The notes beneath the pieces were generated by a model. That model was not told where the DNA came from. It was given only the letters and a program-made list of their open reading frames with translations, and did not search any database. A DNA stretch of 64,000 nucleotides from Anas platyrhynchos. Taxonomy: Eukaryota > Chordata > Aves > Anseriformes > Anatidae. Both the position numbers and the translations under genes were made by a program. Each line of letters begins with the position of its first letter. Position 1 is the first letter of the stretch. The DNA is taken from NCBI RefSeq assembly GCF_047663525.1, contig NC_092602.1, forward strand, positions 8,491,501 to 8,555,500. Reading direction: 5' to 3'. Of this stretch, positions 37,753-50,140 are shown in pieces.

Positions 37753-38717
37753 AATGTACAGAGCAGGAAGTGGCATCATGGAAATGAAAAATGAATGGGA
37801 GTGATTTTCTAGGTTGCCCTGGGTGAATCACCCAAAGGGGGCAAGTGTTTCATGTGAAAACTCTGTTTACCTTGTAGTTGTCCTGTTCTGGGAAGGTCCT
37901 GCAGAAGTATACCTCAGACTGTATTTTAGAAATACAGATTGGATTCCCATAAGGTTTGGTTCAGGCTTCTCTTGAGAGGATCAACCGAGTCCTACGTTAA
38001 TGAGTTCTCAAAGTTTCGGTGTCAACACTGACGTAAATAGGGGCCAGAACTTCTCAGGGGTTGTAAAGCGATCATTCCTTCCCTCTTATTCTTGCCTTGA
38101 GTAGTTAAACCCTCCCTCAGAGGTGATAGTATGGCAACATGCTCCAACCTGAAGGTTTTGCTGGAGTTTTACCAGAAATGATGCTCTTCCCACAGTCTGT
38201 TTTTTTTTCCTGCCAGTATTAATTGGATTGCTAGTTTCTCATTCTGTTTTGTGTTATCCTTCAATTATAGCTGATTGGAGGCGATGATTGTGCAACCCTG
38301 TTGAAGCTTTCTGCTATCACTAAGTGAGGGAATAACTTTGAATATCAGGAAGCCCCGAGGGAGAGCTCGTAATTTAATTTTAGCAGAATCAAAATTTTTG
38401 TTTGGGGAAGGATGGGCCATGTTTGACCTCAGTCTTGTGCAAGTTATTCAGGCACGCAGATGTCTGTGTGGAATTGCAGTGGATTTACAGCTGGAGGAAG
38501 AGGTGAACTATGTTTATTCAGGTAGACTTATTGAATATATGTGGACATCTGAATCTATTTAGCAAGGCAAGGTACATACTGTAGACGATTTCTTGTATCA
38601 ACACCACCGCTAGTCTTCTGTGCAGTAAATGAAAAGTGATCAAATCCAGGAATGAAAAAGCAGTATGGGTGTTTTGATAGACTTTCATTCTAAATCTGTG
38701 AGTTATTCTGTGTTCTT

Positions 38718-38738
38718 TTTTTTTTTTTTTTTTTTTTC
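38718..38738. repeat. T homopolymer
   Basis: About 21 consecutive T bases in BCR intron 1. Confidence 0.85.
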
Positions 38739-38854
38739 TTTTTCCTTTGAATCTGTCATTTTAATAAGGGGGTTAATAGAATGTTTGCTAAAAGGATTGA
38801 ATTCCTGAAGTAGTAGGTGAATGAAAGGCCTATGAAAGATGTTACTTTCCCAGG

Positions 38855-38968
38855 TTCATAGAATCATGTAATGGTTTGGGCTGGAAGGGACCTTAAAGAT
38901 CACCTAATTTCACCACCCCTCTCCGCCCCTGCCATGGGTAGGGACACAATCCTCTGCACCAGGTTGTG
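38855..38968 (-). mobile_element. CR1 3' fragment in BCR intron 1
   Basis: TTCATAGAATCATGTAATGG, then GGGCTGGAAGGGACCTTAAA, and CCCTGCCATGGGTAGGGACA match the CR1 3' terminus on the - strand, with octamers at the left edge. Confidence 0.88.
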
Positions 38969-40709
38969 TGAGTTTGGTGTAAAGCAACTTCGCTGAAAGG
39001 AGATTTCTGGTTTTGCTTTCCATGCTGCTTTGTTTGTTTGTTTGTTTTGCCAGCAGCGCTTCTGGGAGTAACAACAGAGGGAGAACTCCTTCCTCCCACC
39101 CCCTGCCATCCTTGCAACCTTTTGTTTTGTTAGTGGGAAGCTGTACAGTAGTAATGGATGTTTGCTGTACATGGAACCTCAGCATCCTGTCCTCACAGTG
39201 ACTTCTTTATCAGATGGCATATACATACCTGCTTTCTATCTGGGACTACTGCGTTCTTGTTTGAGCTTATGCATATGTTTGTATCTTGTGGGGAGCACTC
39301 GCAATGCAGGGGAGAGGCTGGATCGAGTGCTGTTTTAAACTGAGCTGCAGCCATCTGTCTCTGCTCTTGTTTACTGATGCTCTTTAGATGACTGGGAAGC
39401 CTCCTGGCAGTTGCAGTTTTTGCAGAAGAAAACAAAGGGGCAAAACCAACAAAGGTCGATGAAGCTCGAGGACAAATTCAGCTTTCAGAAAGGCAGTAGA
39501 TCATGTTTTAAATAGTTCAGCTTACGCTTTGTGGAATGCAATGGTAGTAAAAGGGGCTGCTTAAAACTCAGAATTGCTAAAATTTCTGGTTGTGCTGGAA
39601 AGCCCGGTGCATGTTCCTGAGGTCGGCCACACAATTGCAGGCAAGGACAGAATGTAACTGATGCCCCTTCTGCTTTCAGCAGCACAGGGGTAACGTGCTT
39701 AGCAGGAGCCTTCACCAGATGGCTAATCAGTATTGTCTTGTGAGTTAGCTGGTGGCAACTTTTTACTTAACCAAGAAGGCTTGTGACTGGAGGACTGTAT
39801 TTCAGATTAATTCTTACTGAGCATCGTTTTATTTTTATTTTTTTTTTTCCTGATTAGGTTTGATCAAACTTCTTTCTAATTGGTAGAACCTCCTTTTTGT
39901 AAAACAAACAAAAGTCACGAGCAATCCCTGTGTGATTAGCTGCTTGGCTACCGTTCCCAACTATCATGTGCTAAGGCAGCCTGTTCTGCATCACCATATG
40001 ATACGAAGGCAGTTCTCAGATATCTGCCAGCCTTTCCTGCACCTGGGGTTCAGTCGCTGCTTCTCTGTGTCCCCTGAAGTTGTGCGTGGACAGAGAGTGC
40101 AAGTTTAAATCCCAGCAGGTTCTGGACAGCCTTAATATTAATTAGTGTCAAGTGGGATTTGTTCAACAGTGTTTGGCTTCTTTGTGCCTTCAGATTTGTG
40201 TATGCTTGCTGGCCTTGCTCTTCAGGATGCTGCCATTAATAACGCTGAATGTGGTGCAGCAGGTGCAAAGCAAACTTTCTGTTTGGATCTGCCCTGCCAG
40301 TGCATCTTGAGCCTGGCTTGCAGACATGTGCTGTTTTATCTAAATACTTGCTTGAGTTCGCAGTCAAGTGATGATTTGTTGCTTTTCCTTTATAAAAAGG
40401 GCTAGAAGAAGGTCACCTAACTGGGATTAAAGAAATCTAAGTCAAATGTATCTGGGTTCTTGGAGATAGATTATCAAAAACCTTAAATGAGACCAAGTTG
40501 GTAGGCTTTCAGTTTTCTCCAAGGAGCAGAATGAGAGCTTGAGGGGTGAGCTTTGGCAAAAACTGTACTTTCTATTAAATATACTTAAAATGGAGTCTGG
40601 GCAAAGATATTTATGTTAGAATAAATTATGCTACTTTAATTTCCTACAGTGGGAATGCTTAATTCTGCATTAAACCTAAATATTTTACTGTGATTTTGGA
40701 GGAAGAGCA

Positions 40710-40792
40710 ATATATGAATATATATATATGTATCCTCTCTATCTATATTACATATATATAAATTTATTTATTTATTTATTTATTTATTTATG
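40710..40792. repeat. (TA)n and (TTTA)n low-complexity cluster
   Basis: AT alternation at 40710-40760 is followed by about seven TTTA units at 40762-40791. Confidence 0.9.
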
Positions 40793-43382
40793 TCTACTGT
40801 TAAACAGTAGTTTTAGACCCACTGAGACCCCCTTGTGCTTTTCTGCACATAATTGAGGTGAGGGCTGCGTAGAGCCCCTAGGCAGCGAAGAGGCCTCAGT
40901 TGCTAGTAAAAGTCTGTTCACTGAGGAGCACACTTGAGTTGCTGCTTGACATTAGAGCTCGCTTCATAAAACTGGTGCGTGCTCTCAGCTCTGTGTGCGA
41001 GCGGATTTTATCTATCTGCATAACAACATGCAAATTCTTTGTGCAGTCCACATAGATAAGGAAGCAGCTTTACAAGTAAATATTGTAGGTGCCCCAGAAG
41101 TGACTTCTGTCCTCATGAGAGGACAGGATGGTGCTCTCCCAAGACCATCAGGCTGTAGAAAGCTGCTGACAGTTGTAGTGCTCAATACAGTCAGTTTGGG
41201 GACATGTGTAATTTAATTTCATTAGGAGTAACTTTTACCTTATTGTAGCCTCTAAGTGTGGGAGTGCGGAGTGTCCCTTTCTGAAGGGCATGGCATGTTC
41301 TTGGTGCTTTTAGTGAGTTTGATGTGCACAGAGGAAAGAGCACGGAAATTTATTTATGCATGTGAACTGTAAGACTTGAAACTCCTGTTATCTTAGCTGG
41401 GCAGAATGCCATTTTAAAGTGCATACTTGCTTAGAACTGTAGATTCAGTTTTATGTGTCTTAAATGCCTGACTAGGTAGACATGCAACTGAATTTCCTAC
41501 TTTTGAGGTCATCCTTATTTAATGGTAAAGCTGCAAGGAAGCATACAATATATGGTCATGAAAGGACACGGCTCTGTATCAGTTTCTGTGAGGGTTCTGT
41601 TCCTGAGTTACTTGCATGTTCTAGGATCATGGACAAGTTTCTCAATTATGCACTTTTTCCACCCACTGTTGTCTTCTGTGGATTTTACAAGATGCAATTT
41701 GAAAAGTGTTTTGTACTTTCAGCAGGGTAAAGGCAGCTCATGGGGGGCAATGCCAGTGCTGTTGCTGCTGTTTAGAATCAGTTGTATTTGAGCAAGAAGC
41801 AGACTCTAGTCCCCTGTGTAGCAATTCTTCCTTCTGAGGATCTGAAATTTAGGAACTTTCATAATGTGCAGTCACTTGTTTGGTTTAAGGTCTACTGGCT
41901 GCAGATCCTGCTGACAGTCTGTGACTTGCATTAGGGTCAGGAAAGAGGTTAAACTTTAAACACTTGTTTAGTTAATTTTGCTATTATTTTTTAAACAGCT
42001 TTTATTCCTTTGCTCTGATGGTCAGTGGATTTCATAGGAGCACTGAAGACAAGATGCTGTTTAAATGCTTCTCCCCAGCAGTGCTTTCCAGAGATTTAGT
42101 AGCTTTCGAGATTATCTAGCTGCTTGTGCTACCACTCCCCTCTTCATAGTCTGGGGGAATGAAGAGCTCTCCCTCTCTTTTTCTGCTGGATTTATTTTTT
42201 CCTCCAGCTGAGTTTAAGGGAGTCTGTGAAGCTTCTGCTGTAGTGTACTCTTCAGTCTGTTTTGGTTTAGTTTGTTTCTTCTTCCACAAACAGTTGCTGA
42301 CCCTTACCTCAGGCCCTCCATAGATAATGACATGTAGACAGATTTTATTTTTGCTTTTCTTATGTTCACCCTAGATCATGGAACTCCTCCCATCCCAACC
42401 TTCAGGTTCTTCTGCAGTTGCAAAGCACCTGCTTTGAAATGAGAGGGCAAACCAGCCCAGATAGTACTTGGTTGATGCTGGGAAACTCTAAAAAGTGCTG
42501 ATGTGACTTGATCTGCCTGTATGAAGCTCTTTTGCATTGTCCACACCAGAAATGGCTGAAGTTGGGGCTGTTTTTCCCACGGAGTAAGTAGACCAAGAGT
42601 TATGAATTCTGGCAAAGGTAGATCTGGGAGTAATGCATTGGGTTTATAAAGAATCTTGTAATCACTGCATAATTAGCAACAGTTTTAAAGTGGTCTATGG
42701 GGCAGTAGAGCTGAGCCTACTTTGTGCAGCTGCCATAGCTGCATGAGGGCCTCTCAGGCAGTCAGTGACCTGCAGCTGGGCTGGTTAAATATAATACCAG
42801 TGCATGCCTCAAGTCTGGGAGTGTTACAAGAACTTAAAGCTAGGACCAAGTTGCATCAGAGCCAAATGGATACCCATATCGTGCTGTGATGACCACAGAC
42901 TTGAATGCTTTTCTGTATGCCTAAACAATTGGAGCTAAGTGTTTTCAACCTGGTGATTTCACAGAAGTAGAGGCCTAAAGCATTGCAGCGAATGCCACAA
43001 AACAAGGTGATAATGCCTTTGATCTGAGCAGGAAATGTGTAGGCAAGTGGGGCCACAATATTAAATCTGTGGCTGAGTGAGCTGCTCTTCTGATCCATAT
43101 TGTTGACTCTGTTCAAAGTACTGAAAAAGCATTGCTTTATGGCCAAAGCAGTCAAACTGACAGATGTGAGTGTACTGTGCATCCGTTGTGCTTCACTGGT
43201 GTCAGCATCAGTCCCAATGCATTTAGATGAAAAACACAGAGATGTTTGTTTGGCACAACATTTTGGTCCTGCCCCGAGAATTGGCAGGGAGAGGTGGAAG
43301 CACCCATGGACTGCCTGCTGCAGTGCGCTACCTGTGCAGGTGGAGGCTTTGTTCTGGGTGGCTGAAGGAAAAATTAGAAAAA

Positions 43383-43398
43383 AGAAAAAAAAAAAAAG
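43383..43398. repeat. A-rich run
   Basis: AAAGAAAAAAAAAAAAAGGG in BCR intron 1. Confidence 0.8.
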
Positions 43399-43601
43399 GG
43401 AGCACCAAAGGTCAGTAAGGAAGCAAAGAGCAGAGGATGGAGATGAGGATGGCAGAATAGATTAGGGTTTGGAACTAATGGAGGGATTATGCTTGTGCAA
43501 CAAAACTAATTGCTGTGTAGAGGAGTAGTCAAACATGGCAAGAAGGTGGGTTTGTCTTAATATTGACATGAACACTGACCATGGCTTATGAAGTGGTTTA
43601 C

Positions 43602-43618
43602 TTGTGTGTGTGTGTGTA
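43602..43618. repeat. (TG)n microsatellite
   Basis: About eight TG units. Confidence 0.85.
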
Positions 43619-44785
43619 GGTGATGGACTTTTAAAGCAGTAAAAAATGTATTGGGGAATGGGCTGCTTTGGTCTCCTCTGTTTTGCCATCTTTAGCAAAG
43701 CAACAGCACAGGTGTATGGTTTTAACCTCGAAGACCCTTGCGGGTTCGCATAAGTGCAGATAATTCTTGCAGCTGGCATGATCTCCACAGACTTCCAGAG
43801 GAGCAAACCAGAAAGGTTTTTCCTTTTGATTCTTACGATCATGTTCCCTGAAGTTGCGACAAAGAAATCTAGAAAGTTTCAGGGAGTCATTGTGGCTACT
43901 GATCTGTGGAACTAATTGCATCTTCCATAAGTGCTTCCATTCATTGTGTGATGCTTCTAGTTTGGATATTTGGATGAAGAGCTAATTATTGTACCCAGTC
44001 ACTCCTGGACTTGTTGGCTTGTTGGACTCCTGGCTTTTTTTTCCACTGCTTGCAGAAACGCAGCTGCCCCTTTGTCAGTACAAATGCAGCTAGCCTCATT
44101 GTCACTAGAAAATGTCACTGAGGTGAGAACAAGGCAATAAAGTGCTAGGAATGGGGAGTAGACATCCCAAATGACAGACGTGGAAGGGGGAAGAAATAAG
44201 GTTTAATTCCCAAATTTGCTAAACGTTAAAGTATGGGTTAGGAAATACTTCTGTGAATACTGGGCAGCATGCTCGAACTCACAACTCTTAAAACAATGTT
44301 GTGGGGAGTGGAGGGTGGTTAATAATCCACATCTGGCTTTGCAGGCTGTCTGAAATATGGCCCAGCACAGGAGACAGAGAAGCCTGTGAGGGTTTGGGAG
44401 CCAGTAACAGCCTGGAAGTGGGTATCTACCATCCAGCTGTAGCGTGTTCTGCGGTTCTCCCTCTAGTGCCTTCCCTGTTTCCCCAACCTGTTAAGGATAA
44501 ACATAGTGCAGAGGCAAGTGAGACCTGTATTTCAGCTTCAAGGAATTTTGGAGGTCAGTCCATAAAGGTTAATGAGGTGAGGCTGGGCAAGCTGTTTACG
44601 GAGGATTGCTCCATTTCAATTACCGTGGGGAAGCATATTGCTGTTCATGAAAATCAGGCTGTTGATTGGAGGCACAGCCTATCTGGAGCTTGCTTTTCCC
44701 CAGAGAAACCAAGGCTAGCAGGTTGTTTGACTGTCTCCTCTTTGATTTGTTCTGCCCAGTCAGATAAGCATGAAGGGAACAATAA

Positions 44786-44835
44786 GGGCCTGATTCTGCT
44801 CTGTCCCTGGTGAAATATCATTGACTTCAGTAATC
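44786..44835. mobile_element. Possible ancient amniote DNA-element relic
   Basis: GGGCCTGATTCTGCTCTGTC, then CATTGACTTCAGTAATC, closely resembles the GGGCCTGATTCTGCTCTC and CATTGACTTCAATGG blocks of an old palindromic amniote transposon, as remembered. Better preserved than the similar piece near 20.93 kb. Confidence 0.4.
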
Positions 44836-45607
44836 TCTTGCTTGCACATGTAGGAAAAGAAATGGTGTTCTGGTACAAGTTGAATTGCAAACTTTGCTGT
44901 GCAGATAGAGGGGTAGACTGCAAGTGACAACAGAAATGCTGGCAGGGATTAATTAGCTTGGGTGAACTGCATGTGAATCAAGTACTTCCAAAATAACCAT
45001 TTAAGTGTCTTAAGTTACAAAGCAGGTTTTAGTCAGCTCACTGATAATGAAGTCAATTGCTTTCCTGATCATAGCTTTACATTATATGTGATGTGAAAGT
45101 AACCATAAATTGTAAGTAATTCCTCAAATGTGGGTCTGTTTCATGCTGAGGAAGAGATTTGCAAGTTCGTAACTTCTTTAAACTTGTTCTGAGCTGTACT
45201 GTATGTATTTTAAACAGGAAAACTGGCCTGCACAGGGCCAGCATGGTGCATTTCTGTCACAAAATCTGTTTGTGGTTTGCAAATCTTCTGAGTTACTGAA
45301 ATAACAAAAGCATGTCTCTGTTGTCTTCTTCCCAGCTGCCAAAATGGTATCTCTCAGACCCTTTCTTAACCAGGTTATGGCTAATGTAGTAATAAGATTA
45401 TTGCAAATGTAATTGGAATCTGTTTCAGAGAAAGCTCTGCCCAAATGTGGCAGCTGGAGCTGAGTTAGTTGCTCATGGCTACATGAATGTGTGAGGAGTA
45501 TGTGTGTGAGAATCCATGATTGCCCTGTAGGAAGAGTGAATTGGTAAAGTTCAGTCTGTTGGTTTATATTACTGAATTGTCTCTGTTGGTATTGCAGGCC
45601 CATCGGC

Positions 45608-45641
45608 TATTATCTGTTATTATTATCTGTTATTATCTGTT
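45608..45641. repeat. TATTATCTGT minisatellite, about 3 copies
   Basis: Three imperfect copies of TATTATCTGT. Confidence 0.8.
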
Positions 45642-46356
45642 CTTTTATTGTTGTCTGCAGCCATTTCACCAATCTTTGTTGCCTCTATTTCTTATTTTTA
45701 TTCTTTTTATTTTGTGGAGGGAGGGCTTCTTTTATAGGGGGACTAAATTCCCCACTACCTTCTTCATTCTAAGTATAACAACAACAAAACACACACACAG
45801 AGAAACACAAACAAACAACCCCAACCACCACTTTTGGAGCTTCTGCACAAGTCAGGTTTCCCAGTAAAGTATCCAAAGTCCCTGGATTATTTGCAGATTG
45901 GCCTGTGACAAAGGAATAGTAACAACTGCTGCAGACTGCTGTGGATCAAACAGCTTTATCTGCAATTTAAGAAAGCTTTTGCAGTAGTTACAATTCATAT
46001 TTACAGACTTGGCTGCTCTTCCATGTTTGTGACCTCTCCATGATGTGTGGAGAAGTGCACTTGCAGCCTTGGCTCACTTTGTCTGTTTACTTTTTCTTAA
46101 GGACTTCAGAATAATCTGCTCTCAACACTGAAATGCAGCTACTTCTCTGATGGGATATATACCAGCTATTATGTTATCAGAAATCCCATACTGTGTTGGC
46201 TGCAAAGCTAGGTAAGGAGTGTCCATTTTCAATGCACAATACGTGTGAGGCTGCAGAAGGCTCTACTTGCTATGATAGGTGTTTATTTTTAAAAAATAAA
46301 AAGGAAGAAACAACCATCAGTTACCTACTTGCCCCATCTGTGTGTTCTTCTGAAAA

Positions 46357-46387
46357 GGGCCAGCATCCTCCTGGCGTAATCTGTTCT
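46357..46387. mobile_element. Possible ancient amniote DNA-element relic
   Basis: GGGCCAGCATCCTCCTGGCG, then TAATC, resembles the GGGCCAGATCCTCAGCTGGTGTAAATC terminus of the same kind of old element. Short. Confidence 0.3.
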
Positions 46388-48150
46388 AAGGAAAAATACC
46401 TCATTCCCTGGAGCATCAGGCTTCAAACATGTCTGAGCTGCTAAAAAGTAAATGTGATTGGTCTGTTGTCACTAGGGAGGTGTAACGTGCAAGCAGAGAA
46501 CTGTATCTGTTGCAGTCTACAATTACACAGCACTGCGTGATCTTGCCCAGGATGATAGTAATGGCCTGTCAGCCTCGCTGGGCTCAGGGCTTCCCAGAAG
46601 AGATTAGATTATGGTGCTTAGTAGGAGCCAAGACACAGAAAAGCATGTTCCTGTGACTGTTAGCATGCAGCTCTCCGTTCAGAGCAGCCTTCGTTGTTGT
46701 TTCCTGCTAGCCTAGCTCTTGTTGCTGATTTTTTATTCGTTATTTTTATAGTGGTCAGCACTGATATTATCATTGGAAGTTTCAGGAAATAATATGCTGA
46801 GAAAGTGAGTTGATCGTTGCTGGTAGACTTCTGTGTGCGCTCACCCCCGCCCTCCTTGTCCTTCAGCTCTACTGCAGGCTGTCTCCTTTCTTTCAGTCCT
46901 TCTAGGTTGAATGTTTGACTGGGAGTTTCCTTGCTCCCCCTTCGTGTCTAGTAGCTTCTTGCTTGGCATTCTCCTGAAATGCTCGCTGGATCTCTCAGTC
47001 TGATAGAGATGAAATCACTGTCATCACTCGTTTAAAACAAACAAACAAACAAAAAGCACCCAACCCCGGAATAGTGCCTCAGTCTGGCAATGTTCTGTCA
47101 TTGTCTTCAGGGAAATCTTGCTGTTTGGATGTGTGTGCTTGTCTTTGCCAGTTAAGCTAATTACTTGCTTGAATTGGTGTGAATTGATGGTTAAAGTAGA
47201 CAAAAGATTTGAGCTACAGGACTGGGGGTTTGGGAACTGGTTACTGTGTAAGCATACCAGAAACTTCACATTGATGCTGATCTTGCTGCTCTGGTATTAC
47301 AGAAGATGATTTTCTTCTCCAGTAGTAGCCCTTGTTCTTCTTTACAGGGAGATGTGCGTGGGGCAGTGATGCAGCGCAGGGGAGCGCCCTGGAACAGAGC
47401 TATAGCATCTGTAAGGCTGGGGAGGAGACAGCATCAAGGCTAGGGGGTTCCTGTCCCAGGAAGATGTGTGAGACAGGAGGACCTGTTGTCACCTGCAGCT
47501 CAGAGTGAGGGGTAAATCTCCAGGCTACCTCATCTCAACAGAGTTTTAGTAGAGAGAGATGAACAAAAGGTTTTATTGTCCCCTTACTGAAATGTCTTAA
47601 TATTGCAGTGGCTGTATCACAGTGTTTCTGTAAGTACCCCCCACTAGTAGCTTGAGAGCTCCCTGCCAACACCTTCTATTTGACATTGGGTTCATGGTTA
47701 TATTCCTGTTTGTGTTCAGTGTCTAACAGGACTGGGAAATTCTGCTCTGCACTGAAAAGTTTCACCGGGGAGATGAACAGGTGAAATAACGCTGACCCCA
47801 GTGGAGGAGAAAATCCAGCACTCCCTAAAGTAAATAAAGAACTGGCTCTGCCTGCAAGCAGCACGTGCCTGTGCTGTGGAGGCCAGGCAGGAATAGGTGC
47901 AAATGCAGCTTCAGAGGAAGCCCCTTGAGCCCATCCAGGGGACTGGGGCACCAAAAGACATATCCAGTAAAATCCACCTGAGAATATGAATTCTTGCCAA
48001 CCAGTCACAGAACTAAAGCCGCTTTACATTTTCCAGAGTTTTTTTGGGCTTTGCTAAAAGGTCAGGGTTCCCATTGGGAAAAAATGTTCTGCTAATGAAA
48101 AGGTTTTAGAGTTTGGAGTAACTAGCAAGGAAGGAATGGGAAAGCTGCAT

Positions 48151-48173
48151 GATTTTTTTTTTTTTTTTTTTTC
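48151..48173. repeat. T homopolymer
   Basis: Long T run followed by CCCC in BCR intron 1. Confidence 0.85.
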
Positions 48174-50106
48174 CCCAGATTATTCTTTTTTTGTTGTTCG
48201 TTTTATTTAACATTTGGACACAGCAATGGCTACTATCAGAGAGATAACAGTATTTCATGAAGGGCTTGATCCAGGATTTGCTGATGTCAGGGGATTTCTA
48301 GTGACTGTTTTGCTGTGACACTAGCAGCACGAGCTGTCTATTTCTTCCTAGCTACCTGAACCAGAGTTTCCCAAGATACCATGATTTTCAGGTGTGGTCT
48401 TGATCTTTGACTTCAAAAGAGCTGCTGGGCTTTTCACAGGCCTACAATATAAATGTTTTAAAACTTCAATATGTATGCAGCCTCTGCTGTCCAGTTTCAG
48501 CAGCAGTACTGCAGATGTGGTTGGGAGCTGCACCGGGCAGGCAATTCAAAAACATAATTCTGATTTAAAGTTTTTCTTACCTTTTAGAGAACGGTGTCAG
48601 CTGTACATGTGCATCTGTTGTGCCTTCTGGATGGGTGCTATGGAAACCCTAATGTGGTTTAGAAAAATTAATTTTTCTAGCACCACTTTGCCTCTGCTGT
48701 CTTAAGAAGCAAAAAGAGAAGAGAAAGTGATAAAATGTTGTTTACATGAAAACATCAGATATGCTTTTTTCAGTTTGTCCAGTCCTCTGAGATAGGTCTC
48801 TGTCAAAAGGCATTTTGGTTAGGTAGGGTTTTTTAGTATGCATAGAGAAATATATGTCTGTTACATATTTAAAGTACCCGAGACAACAGAACAAGGTGCC
48901 ATCCACTCAGCTGGACAATTGTCTATAACAAACTGAAGTCCTCTTACAGCAGGGTGCGATGGGAGCTGTTTGAATGTGACTGACCTGTCATGTTTGTGTT
49001 CAGCAAACATGCCCTAGCCCTGACCTTGACTACCCCAAATTTATTCAGGCTTGAGCACTGACCTATACATAATTTGTTGTGGACTCAATGTCTGGTCAAA
49101 CTAAAATATGTACTAATATGATCTAAGGACTGCTTTGTTTTACACTGAAAATTTAAACGTAACTAAACTTGTACTGCAGGTGCAGGGTTGCGGACCTTCC
49201 CATAGTTAGTGCCTGTCCTCCATTTCAGTAATTGTATGAAGTCTCAGGATCTCCTCATAAAGCAAAGAAGACGTGATTTTTTATGTAAATGTGTTCTGCA
49301 TCTACATGTATGCAGGAAAGATCTAAAAAGGAAGAATTTTTGAACCTAAGTCTTTTATTCTGTATGCAGACGTTTCAGAGTAGTTTCAGTGTATGTGCAA
49401 ATATGTAGTGATGCAAGAACACAAGCACCCTTATAAAGGTTCCACCTAACCTTTGCAGCAAGTAGTGTTTTTTGTTGTTTTTTTTTTTTTCTTATGTCAA
49501 CAGCAGGTTAAGGAAACATTCCGATGCTAAAATCTGTTTTTCCCATTAATGGGCATTTGCACAGTGCAACCAACTACCAAATACTATTAAACAAGCTTGT
49601 TTTTTCTTTAATTTTTTTCTTATCATTGGTAGGGAAGCAGTCATTTGCAAATATTTTTCAAACACTTGAAAGAAAATTTCCAAGGATGTATGCAGCTCAA
49701 TTAGTCTTTGAGATGCTGAAGCTCAGGCTTCTAGCTGGATTTGGGTGAGCCCTAGTGTCCTGGAATCCAGCTTGGACCACACATCTTTTAACTGTGAAAT
49801 GCATTAATGTCCTTTGTATGTACCTGTTTAGAAATTTGTTTGTATTCATATATAACTTTTAAAGAGAAATACTGTAAAAAGAAAACACACTGAACATGCT
49901 TCTGCTGGAGATTTGTCCTTCCACTGATTTCTACAATTCATACACTTTCTTCCAGTGCTTTTTTTCCTCATTTCTTTCTTCTTAATTGTGTGCTCCTATT
50001 AACTCATACAGGTTTTCCCAACTTAATTAAGTTCAAAATCTGGGCTACATTTGCCTACCTATGGCTGTTTGGGTCTGCTTATGTTTTGATCTCTTTTTTT
50101 TTCCTA

Positions 50107-50110
<4 letters not shown>

Positions 50111-50136
<26 letters not shown>
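50111..50136. repeat. T homopolymer
   Basis: About 26 consecutive T bases. Confidence 0.85.

Positions 50137-50140
<4 letters not shown>

Noticed and set aside
37713-37804. Continuation of the BCR frame past exon 1, with a poly-Phe stretch
   Set aside because: It starts at the conserved donor GCAG|GTGTGT and reads through a T homopolymer. It is intron.
44301-44813. 170-codon open frame in BCR intron 1
   Set aside because: No recognisable domain and no splice support; its end overlaps an old transposon-like piece. Kept only as part of a conservation suggestion.
47676-48008. 110-codon - strand frame with hydrophobic segments
   Set aside because: No similarity to a known family and no splice sites; likely fortuitous.
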